Assembly: GCA_016872835.1 (NCBI GenBank)
Contig: VGYX01000006.1
Location: 1 to 64,000 of the forward strand
DNA from: Planctomycetota bacterium
Lineage (GTDB): Bacteria; Planctomycetota; Phycisphaerae; Phycisphaerales; SM1A02
Direction of reading: 5' to 3'
Length of the DNA: 64,000 bases
Both the position numbers and the translations under genes were made by a program. This document shows, piece after piece, positions 37,266-46,202 of this stretch; positions within the stretch are counted from its first letter, which is position 1, and every line of letters starts with the position of its first letter. The notes below the pieces were generated by a model. That model was not told the DNA's origin. It did no database searches and was given only the letters and a program-made list of their open reading frames with translations.

Positions 37266-38032
37266 TCCCCTTGAAGCGGTGGACGGCGTTGATCGCGCTG
37301 TGCGCGTCGCTGCCGGTCGTGGCATCGTTCGCGGCTCAGGACGCTCCAAGGTCACGTCGGCAGGGTGGTGATGCGCTGCCACCGCCTGCGCGTCAGGCGG
37401 ATGGTGAGGGTCGTCGCGGCAGCATGCGGCGTGAACTGACTGACAAGGACGTGGAGCGCATCATCGCGACTGCGCGCGACGTGGATCCGACATGGGCCGA
37501 GGCCTTGGAACTGCAGCGCAAGGAGGATCCGGCGAAGCTTCGTCAGCGGCTTGGCATGCAGGCGCGCATGCTGATGGGCCTGTCGATGCTTCGCGAGCGG
37601 CAGCCCGAGCTCTATCAGGCTCGTGTTGAGGATTTCCGGGTGCAGCGCGAGGTTCGCGCGGCGTCCGAGCGACTGCGCACGGCGCGCGAGGCCGGCGACG
37701 CGGCCGCGGAGGCGCTTGCCCGAACCGAGGTGCGTGGCGCGATCGAGCGGCAGTTCGAACTCGACGTGAAGGCGCGTGCCTACGAGCTGGTGGCGATGGA
37801 GCGCGCCCTGAAGGACGCACGCAAGCGGCTGCAGTCGGACATCTCGGATCGGGAGAGCCGCTTGGCTGAGGTGCTCCAGGCGGTGGACCGTGGTGAGATG
37901 CCACGTTTCGGGCGCGGTCCTGATGGCGAGGGTCCGTGGATGTGGCGTGATCGTGAGGGCGGTCGTCCGCAGGGTGAACGACCACCGGGTGATCGGCCCG
38001 CTCCGCCTCCGCCACCTGACGCGGTGCCGTAG
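37262..38032 (+). CDS. Exported helical Glu/Arg/Ala-rich protein
   Basis: The 256-residue protein has a signal peptide (MIPLKRWTALIALCASLPVV, cleavage likely near SFAAQ), a short low-complexity stretch, a long charged helical region (residues 60-215) and a Pro/Gly/Arg-rich tail ending in PAPPPPPDAVP. A heptad-like pattern suggests coiled coil. It overlaps the membrane protein gene upstream by 4 bp and could be the periplasmic partner of an ECF module, similar in layout to Spy/CpxP/ZraP-like systems. That link is inference. Its TAG stop forms part of a TAGGCT hexamer. Confidence 0.7.
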   Translation: MIPLKRWTALIALCASLPVVASFAAQDAPRSRRQGGDALPPPARQADGEGRRGSMRRELTDKDVERIIATARDVDPTWAEALELQRKEDPAKLRQRLGMQARMLMGLSMLRERQPELYQARVEDFRVQREVRAASERLRTAREAGDAAAEALARTEVRGAIERQFELDVKARAYELVAMERALKDARKRLQSDISDRESRLAEVLQAVDRGEMPRFGRGPDGEGPWMWRDREGGRPQGERPPGDRPAPPPPPDAVP

Positions 38033-38035
38033 GCT
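38030..38035 (+). promoter_or_regulatory. Putative -10 element of the peptide importer operon, containing a stop codon
   Basis: TAGGCT, 10 nt before GTG 38046. The TAG is the stop of the exported-protein gene. Confidence 0.4.
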
Positions 38036-38045
38036 TCGCGCTCGG

Positions 38046-39050
38046 GTGATCCAGCGCACGAACGACCAGAGCGGGATCCGTTCTCGCGCCGCGCACGCTG
38101 GCGCTGGTGTCGGCGTGTGGCTGCTGGCGTCGATCGTGGGTCTGGTGGCGCTGCTCTCGCCGTGGGCCTTCGCGCGCGTGGAGATGCCGGGGGGCGCGCG
38201 CATGGCGCGGTGGAGCGCGCAGAACCTGCAGTTGAGCCTGCTTCCGCCGGTGTGGATGGGTGACGTCGCTGCCGAGGCCCGCGTGGAGGCCGCGCGGGCC
38301 GCTGGCGAACATGTGCCGGGCCGGATGCTTGGCACGGATCGCATCGGACGAGATGTGGCGGCGCGGTTGGTGGCCGGCAGCGCGCTCTCGCTGGCGCTTG
38401 GACTCGCGGCGGCGGTGGTGGCCACGGCGATCGGCGTGTGCTGGGGTTCGGCCGCGGCGTGGTTCGCCGGGCCGGTGGACGCCGCGCTCATGCGGATCGT
38501 GGACGTGCTGTATGCGCTGCCAAGCATCCTGCTGGCGACGCTGCTTGGCGTGGCGGTGGACGGTTTCGCCGAACGCACGCTGGGCGACGCCTCGCCAGGA
38601 ATGCGGTTGGCGCTGAACCTGCTCACCATGCTCGTGGCGATCGCGGGTGTGGGGTGGCTCACGATGAGCCGCGTGGTGCGCGGCCAGGTGCTTTCGCTGC
38701 GTGAGCGTGCGTTCATCGAGGCGGCGCGCGCGGCAGGGGCGGGCAGTGCGCACATCTTCCGCAAGCACCTGCTGCCGAATCTGGCGGGTCCGGTGGCGGC
38801 CTACGCCGCGCTCGCGGTGCCGGCCGCGATCCTGAGCGAGAGCTTCCTGAGCTTTCTTGGCATCGGCATTCGCGATCCGCTGCCGAGTCTCGGCAACCTT
38901 GCCGCCGACGGTCTTCCCGAGCTGAATCTGGTGAAGGGTCGCTGGTGGCTGCTCGCGCCACCGTGCGCCGTGATCGCGATGGCGCTGCTCTCGCTGAATT
39001 TCGCGGCCGATCGTCTGCGCGACCGGCTCGATCCGGCGTCGGCGGGCTGA
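38046..39050 (+). CDS. Peptide ABC transporter permease (OppC/DppC-like)
   Basis: The 334-residue protein has an N-terminal helix (VGVWLLASIVGLVALLSPWA), a periplasmic loop of about 75 residues, then GTDRIGRDVAARLVAGSALS and a BPD_transp_1 domain of five helices with the EAA loop EAARAAGAGSAHIFRKHLLPN. ESFLSFLGIGIRDPLPSLGN is typical of the OppC side. It is smaller than the second DppC-like permease in this operon, so the operon encodes two C-type permeases. The GTG start is forced by the first membrane helix; no ATG lies before it in frame. It is 37 bp upstream of the binding-protein gene. Confidence 0.88.
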   Translation: MIQRTNDQSGIRSRAAHAGAGVGVWLLASIVGLVALLSPWAFARVEMPGGARMARWSAQNLQLSLLPPVWMGDVAAEARVEAARAAGEHVPGRMLGTDRIGRDVAARLVAGSALSLALGLAAAVVATAIGVCWGSAAAWFAGPVDAALMRIVDVLYALPSILLATLLGVAVDGFAERTLGDASPGMRLALNLLTMLVAIAGVGWLTMSRVVRGQVLSLRERAFIEAARAAGAGSAHIFRKHLLPNLAGPVAAYAALAVPAAILSESFLSFLGIGIRDPLPSLGNLAADGLPELNLVKGRWWLLAPPCAVIAMALLSLNFAADRLRDRLDPASAG

Positions 39051-39072
39051 CGCGCCGGGCCGCGGGCTGCGT

Positions 39073-39078
39073 TACCCT
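39073..39078 (+). promoter_or_regulatory. Putative -10 element of the peptide-binding protein gene
   Basis: TACCCT ends 9 nt before ATG 39088; no Shine-Dalgarno. Confidence 0.4.
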
Positions 39079-39087
39079 GCTTGCCCC

Positions 39088-40992
39088 ATGCGAAACGGCT
39101 TCGGATTCAAGGACCTGGTGATGCTCGCACTCCTGCTTGCCGTGGCGGTGAGCGTATGGCTTTCGATGGTGCAACGCGACCGACAGTGGGAGTTGCTGCA
39201 GCGCGTGGATGCGCGGATGGCGGAACTCGAGCAGCGCATGCAGCAGCTGCGTGTGGCGCCGGTGCTGGCGGCGCCCGCGGCCTCCGCGAAGGCGGCGCCG
39301 GCCGCGCGCGACGAGTCGTGGGCGCGGCCCGGCGTGAAGGTGGAGTGGCAGTCCGAGGTGGCCCTCGCGAGCGATCCGGCCGCGCAGCCGGGCTTCGCCG
39401 AAGGCGGCGAGTTCACCGAGATCTTCGAGGCGCAGCCCGCGAAGCTGGTGCCCTACATCAGCACCGACGTGTACGGCACGCGCGTGATCGAATCGGTGTG
39501 CGAGGGTCTCATCAGCCTCGATCCGAAGACGCTGAAGATGCACGGACAGCTCGCCGGAGCCTGGCAGGTCGATCCGGATGGCCTCTGGCTGCGCGTGCAG
39601 CTGCGCCCCGAGGCGTGCTTCAGCGACGGCTCGCCGGTGACCGCCGAGGACGTGCGCTGGACCTTCAAGGACTTCGTGCTGAACCCGCTCATTGAGGCGG
39701 AGCGCAGCCGCAGCCTGATGGACAACATCACCGACGTGAAGGTGATCGGCGAGCGCACCGTGGAGTTCACCTTCAGCAAGGCGCTCTTCACGAACACGCT
39801 GAACGCGATGGGCAACCCGATCCTGAGCAAGCGCTTCTACACCCAGTTCGAACCGAGCCAGATCAATCAGGCCACGGGCGTGCTGTTCGGAAGCGGCCCG
39901 TACGCGCTCGCGCGCTGCCCGAAGGGCCCCGGCGACCTGGCCGGCCAGTGGACCCCAGGCAACGACGTGGTGCTGGTGCGCAACGACCGCTACTGGGGCC
40001 CGAAGTCTCCCTTGGCGAGCCGGCGCTTCAAGAGCATCAAGGACGATCTGGCGCGACTCGTCGCCTTCCGCAACGGCGAGGGCTCGATGGTGCTTCCCAC
40101 GAGTCCGCAGTTCAACAAGATCGCCAAGGAGGAGCCCGACTTCGCGAAGCGGGCGTTCATGATGAAGTGGATCAACATGCGCTGTGGCTACAGCTTCATC
40201 GCGTGGCAGTGCGGGCCTCGCCCCAACGGCAAGACGCCACCCTTCGGTGACATGCGCGTGCGTCGCGCCATGACCATGCTGCTCGATCGCGAGAGGATGA
40301 TCCGCGACATCTGGGACGGTATCGGCATCGTGAGCAAGGGCCCGATGAATCCCGAGAGCCCGGGCAGCAACCCCGCGGTGAAGCCGCTACCGTTCGACCC
40401 GGATGGCGCGAAGTCGCTGCTGGCCGAGGCCGGCTGGAAGGATCGCGACGGCGATGGCACGATCGAGAACGAGAAGGGCGAGAAGTTCCGCTTCGAATAC
40501 ACCTATGCGACGGGCGGTGAGATCAGCGAGAAGCTCGCGCGTTTCGTGAAGGACAGCTACGCGAAGGCCGGGATCGAGGTCTTCACGCGGCCCGTGGACT
40601 GGAGCCGATACCAGGACCTCCTGAAGACCCGTGACTTTGACGCCATCACGATGGGCTGGAGCGCCAACAGTCCCGAGAGCGATCCCCGCCAGATCTTCCA
40701 CAGCGACAGCGTGAAGGAAGGCGGTGACAACTTCATCCAGTGGAAGAGCGCCAAGGTCGACGACCTGATCGAGCAGGGGCGCCGCACCATGGACGAGGCC
40801 ACGCGCATGCTGGTGTGGCAGCAGTTCGAGGCGGCGATCGCCGAGGAACAGCCCTACACGTTCGTGCGCGTGGCGCCATGGTTGCGCTTCGTGAGCCGCG
40901 ACTTCGGCAACGTGATCACGTACCGCTCGGGTCTGCAGCCCGAGGAGTTCTTCCGCGTGGGTGGCGGCGTCGTGCCGACGCCGGCCAACTGA
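39088..40992 (+). CDS. Membrane-tethered peptide-binding protein (SBP_bac_5)
   Basis: The 634-residue protein is an extracellular solute-binding protein of family 5. The domain starts near residue 115 (EGGEFTEIFEAQPAKLVPYI) and contains LAGAWQVDPDGLWLRVQLRP and TAEDVRWTFKDFVLNPL, typical of Dpp/Opp binding proteins. The N-terminus is not a lipoprotein signal: it is a signal-anchor helix (VMLALLLAVAVSVWLSMV), then a coiled coil (ELLQRVDARMAELEQRMQQL) and an Ala-rich spacer. The protein would stay bound to the membrane on a stalk. It should pass oligopeptides to the permeases encoded around it. Confidence 0.9.
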   Translation: MRNGFGFKDLVMLALLLAVAVSVWLSMVQRDRQWELLQRVDARMAELEQRMQQLRVAPVLAAPAASAKAAPAARDESWARPGVKVEWQSEVALASDPAAQPGFAEGGEFTEIFEAQPAKLVPYISTDVYGTRVIESVCEGLISLDPKTLKMHGQLAGAWQVDPDGLWLRVQLRPEACFSDGSPVTAEDVRWTFKDFVLNPLIEAERSRSLMDNITDVKVIGERTVEFTFSKALFTNTLNAMGNPILSKRFYTQFEPSQINQATGVLFGSGPYALARCPKGPGDLAGQWTPGNDVVLVRNDRYWGPKSPLASRRFKSIKDDLARLVAFRNGEGSMVLPTSPQFNKIAKEEPDFAKRAFMMKWINMRCGYSFIAWQCGPRPNGKTPPFGDMRVRRAMTMLLDRERMIRDIWDGIGIVSKGPMNPESPGSNPAVKPLPFDPDGAKSLLAEAGWKDRDGDGTIENEKGEKFRFEYTYATGGEISEKLARFVKDSYAKAGIEVFTRPVDWSRYQDLLKTRDFDAITMGWSANSPESDPRQIFHSDSVKEGGDNFIQWKSAKVDDLIEQGRRTMDEATRMLVWQQFEAAIAEEQPYTFVRVAPWLRFVSRDFGNVITYRSGLQPEEFFRVGGGVVPTPAN

Positions 40993-41013
40993 CTTCCACA
41001 GGTCCTCGCGCGC

Positions 41014-42540
41014 ATGGGCACCTACATCGCCAGGCGACTGCTGCTGATGATTCCCACGCTGCTGGGAATCACGCTGCTCGTCTTCAGCCTGGTGGCCCTG
41101 GCGCCGGGCGGCATCGGTGCGGGTCTGCAGGTGAGCGGCGGCCAGATGAGCGACACCAGTCGCGTGATGCAGATGCAGGCGTACCTGGAGGATCGCTACG
41201 GCCTGAATGATCCGGTGATCGTGCAGTACGGGCGCTGGCTCGCGCAGATCTCGCCGCTGAAGTTCGGTCCGCGCTTCCAGCGTTCACCCTCGGGCGCTTG
41301 GGTGCGGCCGCCGCGCGACCTGCCGGAGCCGCCGCTGCAGGGCTGGTTCCCCGCGGCCTCGCAGGAGGCCGTCGCGAACGCCGGCACCGCGGGCCTCGCC
41401 GCGTTCGACGCCATGAAGGCGCAGGACGCGAACGATCGGCACCGCGCGCTGCAGCGCGATTCCGAGGCAAGCCGTCGCGCCTACGTGGGCACGGTGCGCG
41501 CCACACGCGAGGCGCTCGCCGACTGGGCGCGCGCCAACGATCGCAAGGACCTGCTGGATGCGAAGGGTGCCGCGGACCCGGCGCGCTTCGAGGGCATGCA
41601 GGCGGTGCCGGGCTCGCCATCGTGGGACGCGCTGGCCAAGGCCGCGGAAGCCATGCACGTGGCGCGACTGCAGGCGATCGAGCGCGCGGCCGCCGAGCGC
41701 GCGAGCTTCGACGCGCAGCCGTATCCAAGCATCGGTCTGCCCCTGATTCCGGGAACGATGTGGCTGGGTCCGCCGGATCTGGGCGTGGCGTTCAGCCGCA
41801 ACCGACCGGTCGCCGACCTGATCGCCGAGGCGCTTCCCGTCACGCTGCTGCTGAACCTGATCGCGTTCCCGATCATCTACCTGATCGCGATCCCGACCGG
41901 CGTGCTGGCCGCGATGAAGCGCGGCTCATGGTTCGACTCGGCCAGCGGCGCGATCTTCCTCATGCTGTGGAGCGTGCCCACGGTGCTCGCCGGCGTGCTG
42001 CTGATCGGTTTCGTGGCGAACAAGCAGTACCTCGGCCTCTTCCCGGTGAGCGGTCTGCACGACACGCAGGCGGAGAACTGGACCTTCTTGCCGGGTGCAG
42101 GCACGCGTGGATGGCTGATGGACATGGTGTGGCACGTGGCACTGCCTGTGACCTGTCTGGTGTACGGTGGTTTCGCGGTGCTCTCGAAGCAGTGCCGGGC
42201 GGCGATGCTGGACAACCTGAGCGCGGACTACGTGCGCACGGCGAAGGCCAAGGGTGTGCCGCGCATGGAGGTCGTGATCCGACATGTCTTCCGCAACAGC
42301 CTGCTGCCGCTGATCACCATGTTCGTGGGCATCTTTCCGGCGATGCTCGGCGGCAGCGTGATCGTGGAGCGCATCTTCAGCGTGCCGGGGATGGGCACGC
42401 TGATCCTGCAGGCGATCGACCTTCGTGACCGCGAGATCATCCTGGCCAACACCTTCATGATCGCGTGCGTGAACCTGCTGGCGCTGCTGCTGGCGGACAT
42501 CCTGTACGCGGTCGCCGATCCACGGGTGAGCTATGAGTGA
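41014..42540 (+). CDS. Peptide ABC transporter permease (DppB-like) with a large periplasmic insertion
   Basis: The 508-residue protein begins like DppB/OppB (MGTYIARRLLLMIPTLLGIT) and ends with the standard five-helix permease domain (LPVTLLLNLIAFPIIYLIAI, EAA loop RTAKAKGVPRMEVVIRHVFR, GSVIVERIFSVPGMGTLILQ). Normal DppB is 310-340 residues. Here the loop after helix 1 is about 165 residues longer, charged and helical (about residues 85-250: many Ala, Arg, Glu, Gln). It would lie in the periplasm. It overlaps the next permease gene by 8 bp. Confidence 0.9.
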   Translation: MGTYIARRLLLMIPTLLGITLLVFSLVALAPGGIGAGLQVSGGQMSDTSRVMQMQAYLEDRYGLNDPVIVQYGRWLAQISPLKFGPRFQRSPSGAWVRPPRDLPEPPLQGWFPAASQEAVANAGTAGLAAFDAMKAQDANDRHRALQRDSEASRRAYVGTVRATREALADWARANDRKDLLDAKGAADPARFEGMQAVPGSPSWDALAKAAEAMHVARLQAIERAAAERASFDAQPYPSIGLPLIPGTMWLGPPDLGVAFSRNRPVADLIAEALPVTLLLNLIAFPIIYLIAIPTGVLAAMKRGSWFDSASGAIFLMLWSVPTVLAGVLLIGFVANKQYLGLFPVSGLHDTQAENWTFLPGAGTRGWLMDMVWHVALPVTCLVYGGFAVLSKQCRAAMLDNLSADYVRTAKAKGVPRMEVVIRHVFRNSLLPLITMFVGIFPAMLGGSVIVERIFSVPGMGTLILQAIDLRDREIILANTFMIACVNLLALLLADILYAVADPRVSYE

Positions 42541-44020
42541 CTCGAACGCGGTCATCTCGGGCATCGAGGCGATGCGCGGCGTGGGCCAGCAGCGCGCGAA
42601 GGGCTTCTGGGCCGACGTCTGGGAGCGCGTGCTTCGCCGCAGGGCCGCCGTGCTGGCGCTGGCGTGGATCGCGATCGTGGCGGCCGGTGCGGTGCTCGCT
42701 CCACTCGTCGCGAACGCGCATCCGCTCCGACTCGAACGCCTCGATGCAGCGGGCGCCGTGACGGCCAGTTCCTCTCCACTATGGGAGAACCTGCGCGCGA
42801 CCGACCTTCTGCTGCTCGTGGGCCCCGTGTTCGCGGCGGCGTGGCTTGCGCCAAGCGGGTTGGCGGGCATGAGCCGCGGCCCGCGCATCGGCTTGCTTGC
42901 AGTGGCGTTCGTGCAGGTCACGCTCACGGTGCTCGTGGTGTCGGTGGCGCACGATTGGCTGGACGCCTCCGCGCGCGGCGACGCGGTGCGCGACTGGGGA
43001 CGCTCGCCCGCAGGGCCATGGATCGTCTCGGGTGGGGTGGCGCTGGCGCTTGGACTTGCGACCGCGTGGCTGCCGACGGTGGACTCGCTTCGGTTGCGCT
43101 GCGGGATGGCGCTGGTCGCCGCGGCGCTGGCGACCTGGTGTCTGGCGGACCGGTGGCAGGGCAGGCTGGTGAACTACGACCGCTACGCCGAACTGGAGGC
43201 GTCGGGTGAGGCGCGCGCGACCTACACGCTGATCCCATGGAGCCCCGAGTACGCGCGCAGCGACATGGGGCTTGCCGATCCTGGCATGCGTGTGGCGGAT
43301 CGCGTGGAGAGCGAGGCCACCACGCCGCTCGGCAAGCGCAGGCTGTGGCTCGGCACCGACGCGATCGGCGCCGATGTGCTGAGCCAGATGATCTGGGCCT
43401 GCCGCCTCTCGATCTCGATCGGCCTGGTCTCGACGGGCATCTCGCTGCTGATCGGCGTGACGCTGGGCGCCATCGCGGGCTACTTCGGCGGTCGCGTGGA
43501 TCTGCTGCTGCAGCGCATGGTCGAGATCTTCATGGCGATTCCGGTGCTGTTCCTGCTCATCGTGGCCGCGGGCGTGCTGCCGCGGAACACGTACGTCATG
43601 ATGGCGCTGATCGGATGCTTCAGCTGGACGGGCGCGGCGCGCTTCACGCGTGCGGAGTTCCTGAAGCTGCGTCGGCAGGACTTCGTGCAGAGCGCGCAAA
43701 GCGTGGGCCTTCCCCTGCGGATGATCCTGTTCCGTCACATGCTGCCCAACGGCATCACCCCCGTGCTGGTGGATGCGAGCTTCGCGGTGGCCGCGGCGAT
43801 CACCGTGGAGGCCACGCTGTCGTTCCTGGGTCTCGGTCCCGACGGACAGGCGAGTTGGGGCAAGCTGCTCTCGAGCGCCACGGCCAGCACCGGCACCTTC
43901 GTGTGGTGGCTCGCGGTCTTCCCGGGAGGCGCCATCTTCCTGAGCGTGCTCGCCTACAACGTGCTGGGTGAGTCGCTGCGCGACGCGATCGATCCGAAGC
44001 TTCGAAAGGCGGCCCACTGA
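42533..44020 (+). CDS. Peptide ABC transporter permease (DppC-like) with extra N-terminal helices
   Basis: The 495-residue protein has the C-type permease domain at its end (LGTDAIGADVLSQMIWACRL, AGYFGGRVDLLLQRMVEIFM, VEATLSFLGLGPDGQASWGK). Before it are about 250 residues with one usual helix (AAVLALAWIAIVAAGAVLAP) and three additional hydrophobic segments (LLLLVGPVFAAAWLAP; LLAVAFVQVTLTVLVVSVAH; VSGGVALALGLATAWLP) that ordinary DppC (about 300 residues) lacks. It is the partner of the DppB-like permease, which it overlaps by 8 bp. Its stop overlaps the ATPase start (TGATG). Confidence 0.9.
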   Translation: MSDSNAVISGIEAMRGVGQQRAKGFWADVWERVLRRRAAVLALAWIAIVAAGAVLAPLVANAHPLRLERLDAAGAVTASSSPLWENLRATDLLLLVGPVFAAAWLAPSGLAGMSRGPRIGLLAVAFVQVTLTVLVVSVAHDWLDASARGDAVRDWGRSPAGPWIVSGGVALALGLATAWLPTVDSLRLRCGMALVAAALATWCLADRWQGRLVNYDRYAELEASGEARATYTLIPWSPEYARSDMGLADPGMRVADRVESEATTPLGKRRLWLGTDAIGADVLSQMIWACRLSISIGLVSTGISLLIGVTLGAIAGYFGGRVDLLLQRMVEIFMAIPVLFLLIVAAGVLPRNTYVMMALIGCFSWTGAARFTRAEFLKLRRQDFVQSAQSVGLPLRMILFRHMLPNGITPVLVDASFAVAAAITVEATLSFLGLGPDGQASWGKLLSSATASTGTFVWWLAVFPGGAIFLSVLAYNVLGESLRDAIDPKLRKAAH

Positions 44021-45165
44021 TGAGCGTGCAGGCACGGACGAAGGGTTTCTTGGATGCATCGAAGGCGACGGTTCCGCTGCTGTCGGTGAGCGACCTTGCG
44101 GTGAGCTTTGACAACGCCAGCAATCCGGGCGGGCCGCGCATCCAGGCGGTGGCGGGGGTGAACATGACCCTCTTCCCGCGGCAGACGCTGGCGGTGGTGG
44201 GGGAGTCGGGCTGCGGCAAGAGCGTGACCGCGATGAGCGCCATGCAGCTGATTCCGAGGCCACCCGGACGCTTCGACCGAGGCAGCATCCGTCTGGAGGG
44301 GCGCGAACTGCTCACCCTGCCCGAGCACGAGATGCTGAAGGTGCGCGGCGGCGAGATCGCGATGATCTTTCAGGAGCCGATGACCAGCCTGAACCCGGTC
44401 TATTCGATCGGCGACCAGATCCTCGAGGCGATCCTGCTGCACCAGCGGCTCGAGATGACGCAGGCCATCGAGCGCGCGATCGGCGCGCTGGACGAGGTGG
44501 GCATCTACAACCGACTGAAGGAGCGTTTCAAGGCCGACGCGCTGGCGTTGGCGCAAGGCAAGCGCGATCTGCTCGATGAGTACCCGCACCGTTTCAGCGG
44601 CGGCATGCGTCAGCGTGTCATGATCGCGATGGCGCTGGCGTGCCAGCCCAAGGTGCTGCTCGCGGACGAGCCGACCACCGCACTCGATGTCACGATCCAG
44701 GCGCAGATCCTGGACCTGCTGCGACAGCTGCAGCGTGACCGCGGCATGGGCATCATGCTGATCACGCACAATCTGGGCGTGGTTGCGGAGAACGCCGACG
44801 TGGTCTGCGTGATGTACGCGGGCCGCGTGGTGGAGTACGCACCGGTGTTCGACCTCTTCGAGAACCCGATGCATCCCTACACGCGTGGCCTGTTCTCCAG
44901 CATTCCGGGGCTGCATGACATGCGCTCGCGTCTGACCACCGTCGAGGACGTGACGAACGATCCTGCGGAGTTCCGAAGGGTTCCGGGCGTGGTGCCGTGG
45001 TGGCCGCACATGGACGCAGCCGCGCGACCCGCGCTGGCCGATGCGCGGGAGCCCTACATACTGCACCAGATCGGGCCACAGCGCTGGCTCGGCTGCTGGC
45101 GAACCCCGGACCTCGCGGGACACGCTTCGCCGCCGCCGTCGCTTGACTACCGTCGCCCAGACTGA
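44020..45165 (+). CDS. Peptide ABC transporter ATPase (DppD-like)
   Basis: The 381-residue protein has Walker [11 protein letters not shown] (Gly61-Ser68), Q-loop [20 protein letters not shown], signature [17 protein letters not shown], Walker [17 protein letters not shown] and H-loop [12 protein letters not shown], then the oligopeptide/dipeptide C-terminal domain ([20 protein letters not shown]), whose Cys residues are reduced here. Between the Q-loop and the signature is an insertion ([20 protein letters not shown]). It energises peptide import. The usual DppF-type second ATPase is absent from the window, so it may act as a homodimer or with a distant partner. Confidence 0.92.
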   Translation: MSVQARTKGFLDASKATVPLLSVSDLAVSFDNASNPGGPRIQAVAGVNMTLFPRQTLAVVGESGCGKSVTAMSAMQLIPRPPGRFDRGSIRLEGRELLTLPEHEMLKVRGGEIAMIFQEPMTSLNPVYSIGDQILEAILLHQRLEMTQAIERAIGALDEVGIYNRLKERFKADALALAQGKRDLLDEYPHRFSGGMRQRVMIAMALACQPKVLLADEPTTALDVTIQAQILDLLRQLQRDRGMGIMLITHNLGVVAENADVVCVMYAGRVVEYAPVFDLFENPMHPYTRGLFSSIPGLHDMRSRLTTVEDVTNDPAEFRRVPGVVPWWPHMDAAARPALADAREPYILHQIGPQRWLGCWRTPDLAGHASPPPSLDYRRPD

Positions 45166-45219
45166 GTCGGCAGAGGTTCGGCTCGAATCCGCGCGTGTGC
45201 GCTGGGCGAAAGAATCGCC

Positions 45220-45705
<486 letters not shown>

Positions 45706-45714
45706 GCTTGCGCC

Positions 45715-46158
45715 ATGAGCCATCCGACGGTGCGATTCAAGCGTCTGCACGCGGGCGCGCAGCTTCCCGCCTATCAGAGCGCGGAGGCGGCGGGCATGGA
45801 CCTGCATGCGTGCCTCGAGGCTCCGCTCACGCTGCAGCCCGGCGACCTCGCGCGCGTTCCGCTGGGATGGGTCATGGCCATACCGAGCGGCTTCGAGGGC
45901 CAGGTGCGCCCGCGCAGCGGTCTGGCGGCCAAGCACGGCATCACGGTGCCCAACGCGCCGGGCACGATCGACAGTGACTATCGCGGTGAGGCCGTGGTGG
46001 CGCTGATCAACCTTGGCCGTGCCGCCTTCACGATCGAGCACGGCATGCGCGTGGCACAGCTCGTCGTCGCGCCGGTGGCGCGCGTGGCGGTGTCAGAGGT
46101 CGTCGAACTCGATGAAACGGCCCGCGGTGGGGGCGGTTTCGGCAGCACAGGCCGCTGA
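45715..46158 (+). CDS. dut: dUTP diphosphatase
   Basis: The 147-residue protein has the five trimeric dUTPase motifs: [36 protein letters not shown] and the flexible C-terminal arm [11 protein letters not shown]. It hydrolyses dUTP to dUMP and keeps uracil out of DNA. Length is typical. The lack of a Shine-Dalgarno and the TAGGCT hexamer suggest a separate leaderless transcript within the bcp-dut pair. Confidence 0.96.
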   Translation: MSHPTVRFKRLHAGAQLPAYQSAEAAGMDLHACLEAPLTLQPGDLARVPLGWVMAIPSGFEGQVRPRSGLAAKHGITVPNAPGTIDSDYRGEAVVALINLGRAAFTIEHGMRVAQLVVAPVARVAVSEVVELDETARGGGGFGSTGR

Positions 46159-46190
46159 CCCGTCGGTGGGCCGGCACCTTGGGCCTCGAC

Positions 46191-46196
46191 TACACT
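46191..46196 (+). promoter_or_regulatory. Putative leaderless -10 element of the aminotransferase gene
   Basis: TACACT, 6 nt before ATG 46203. This decides against the in-frame ATG at 46179, which lies upstream of the hexamer. Confidence 0.5.
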
Positions 46197-46202
46197 TTCG
46201 GA

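Noticed and set aside
32088-37382. A roughly 1760-codon open frame on the minus strand across lpxK, hldE, HU, dnaB and the ECF gene.
   Set aside because: Same cause: opposite to a run of solid genes with no domain. A similar 1300-codon frame opposite malQ and glgP (56885-60790) was dismissed for the same reason.
42060-42200. Possible extra gene boundary inside the DppB-like permease because of its length.
   Set aside because: The frame is continuous, the permease helices and EAA loop follow normally, and the extra residues map to one loop.
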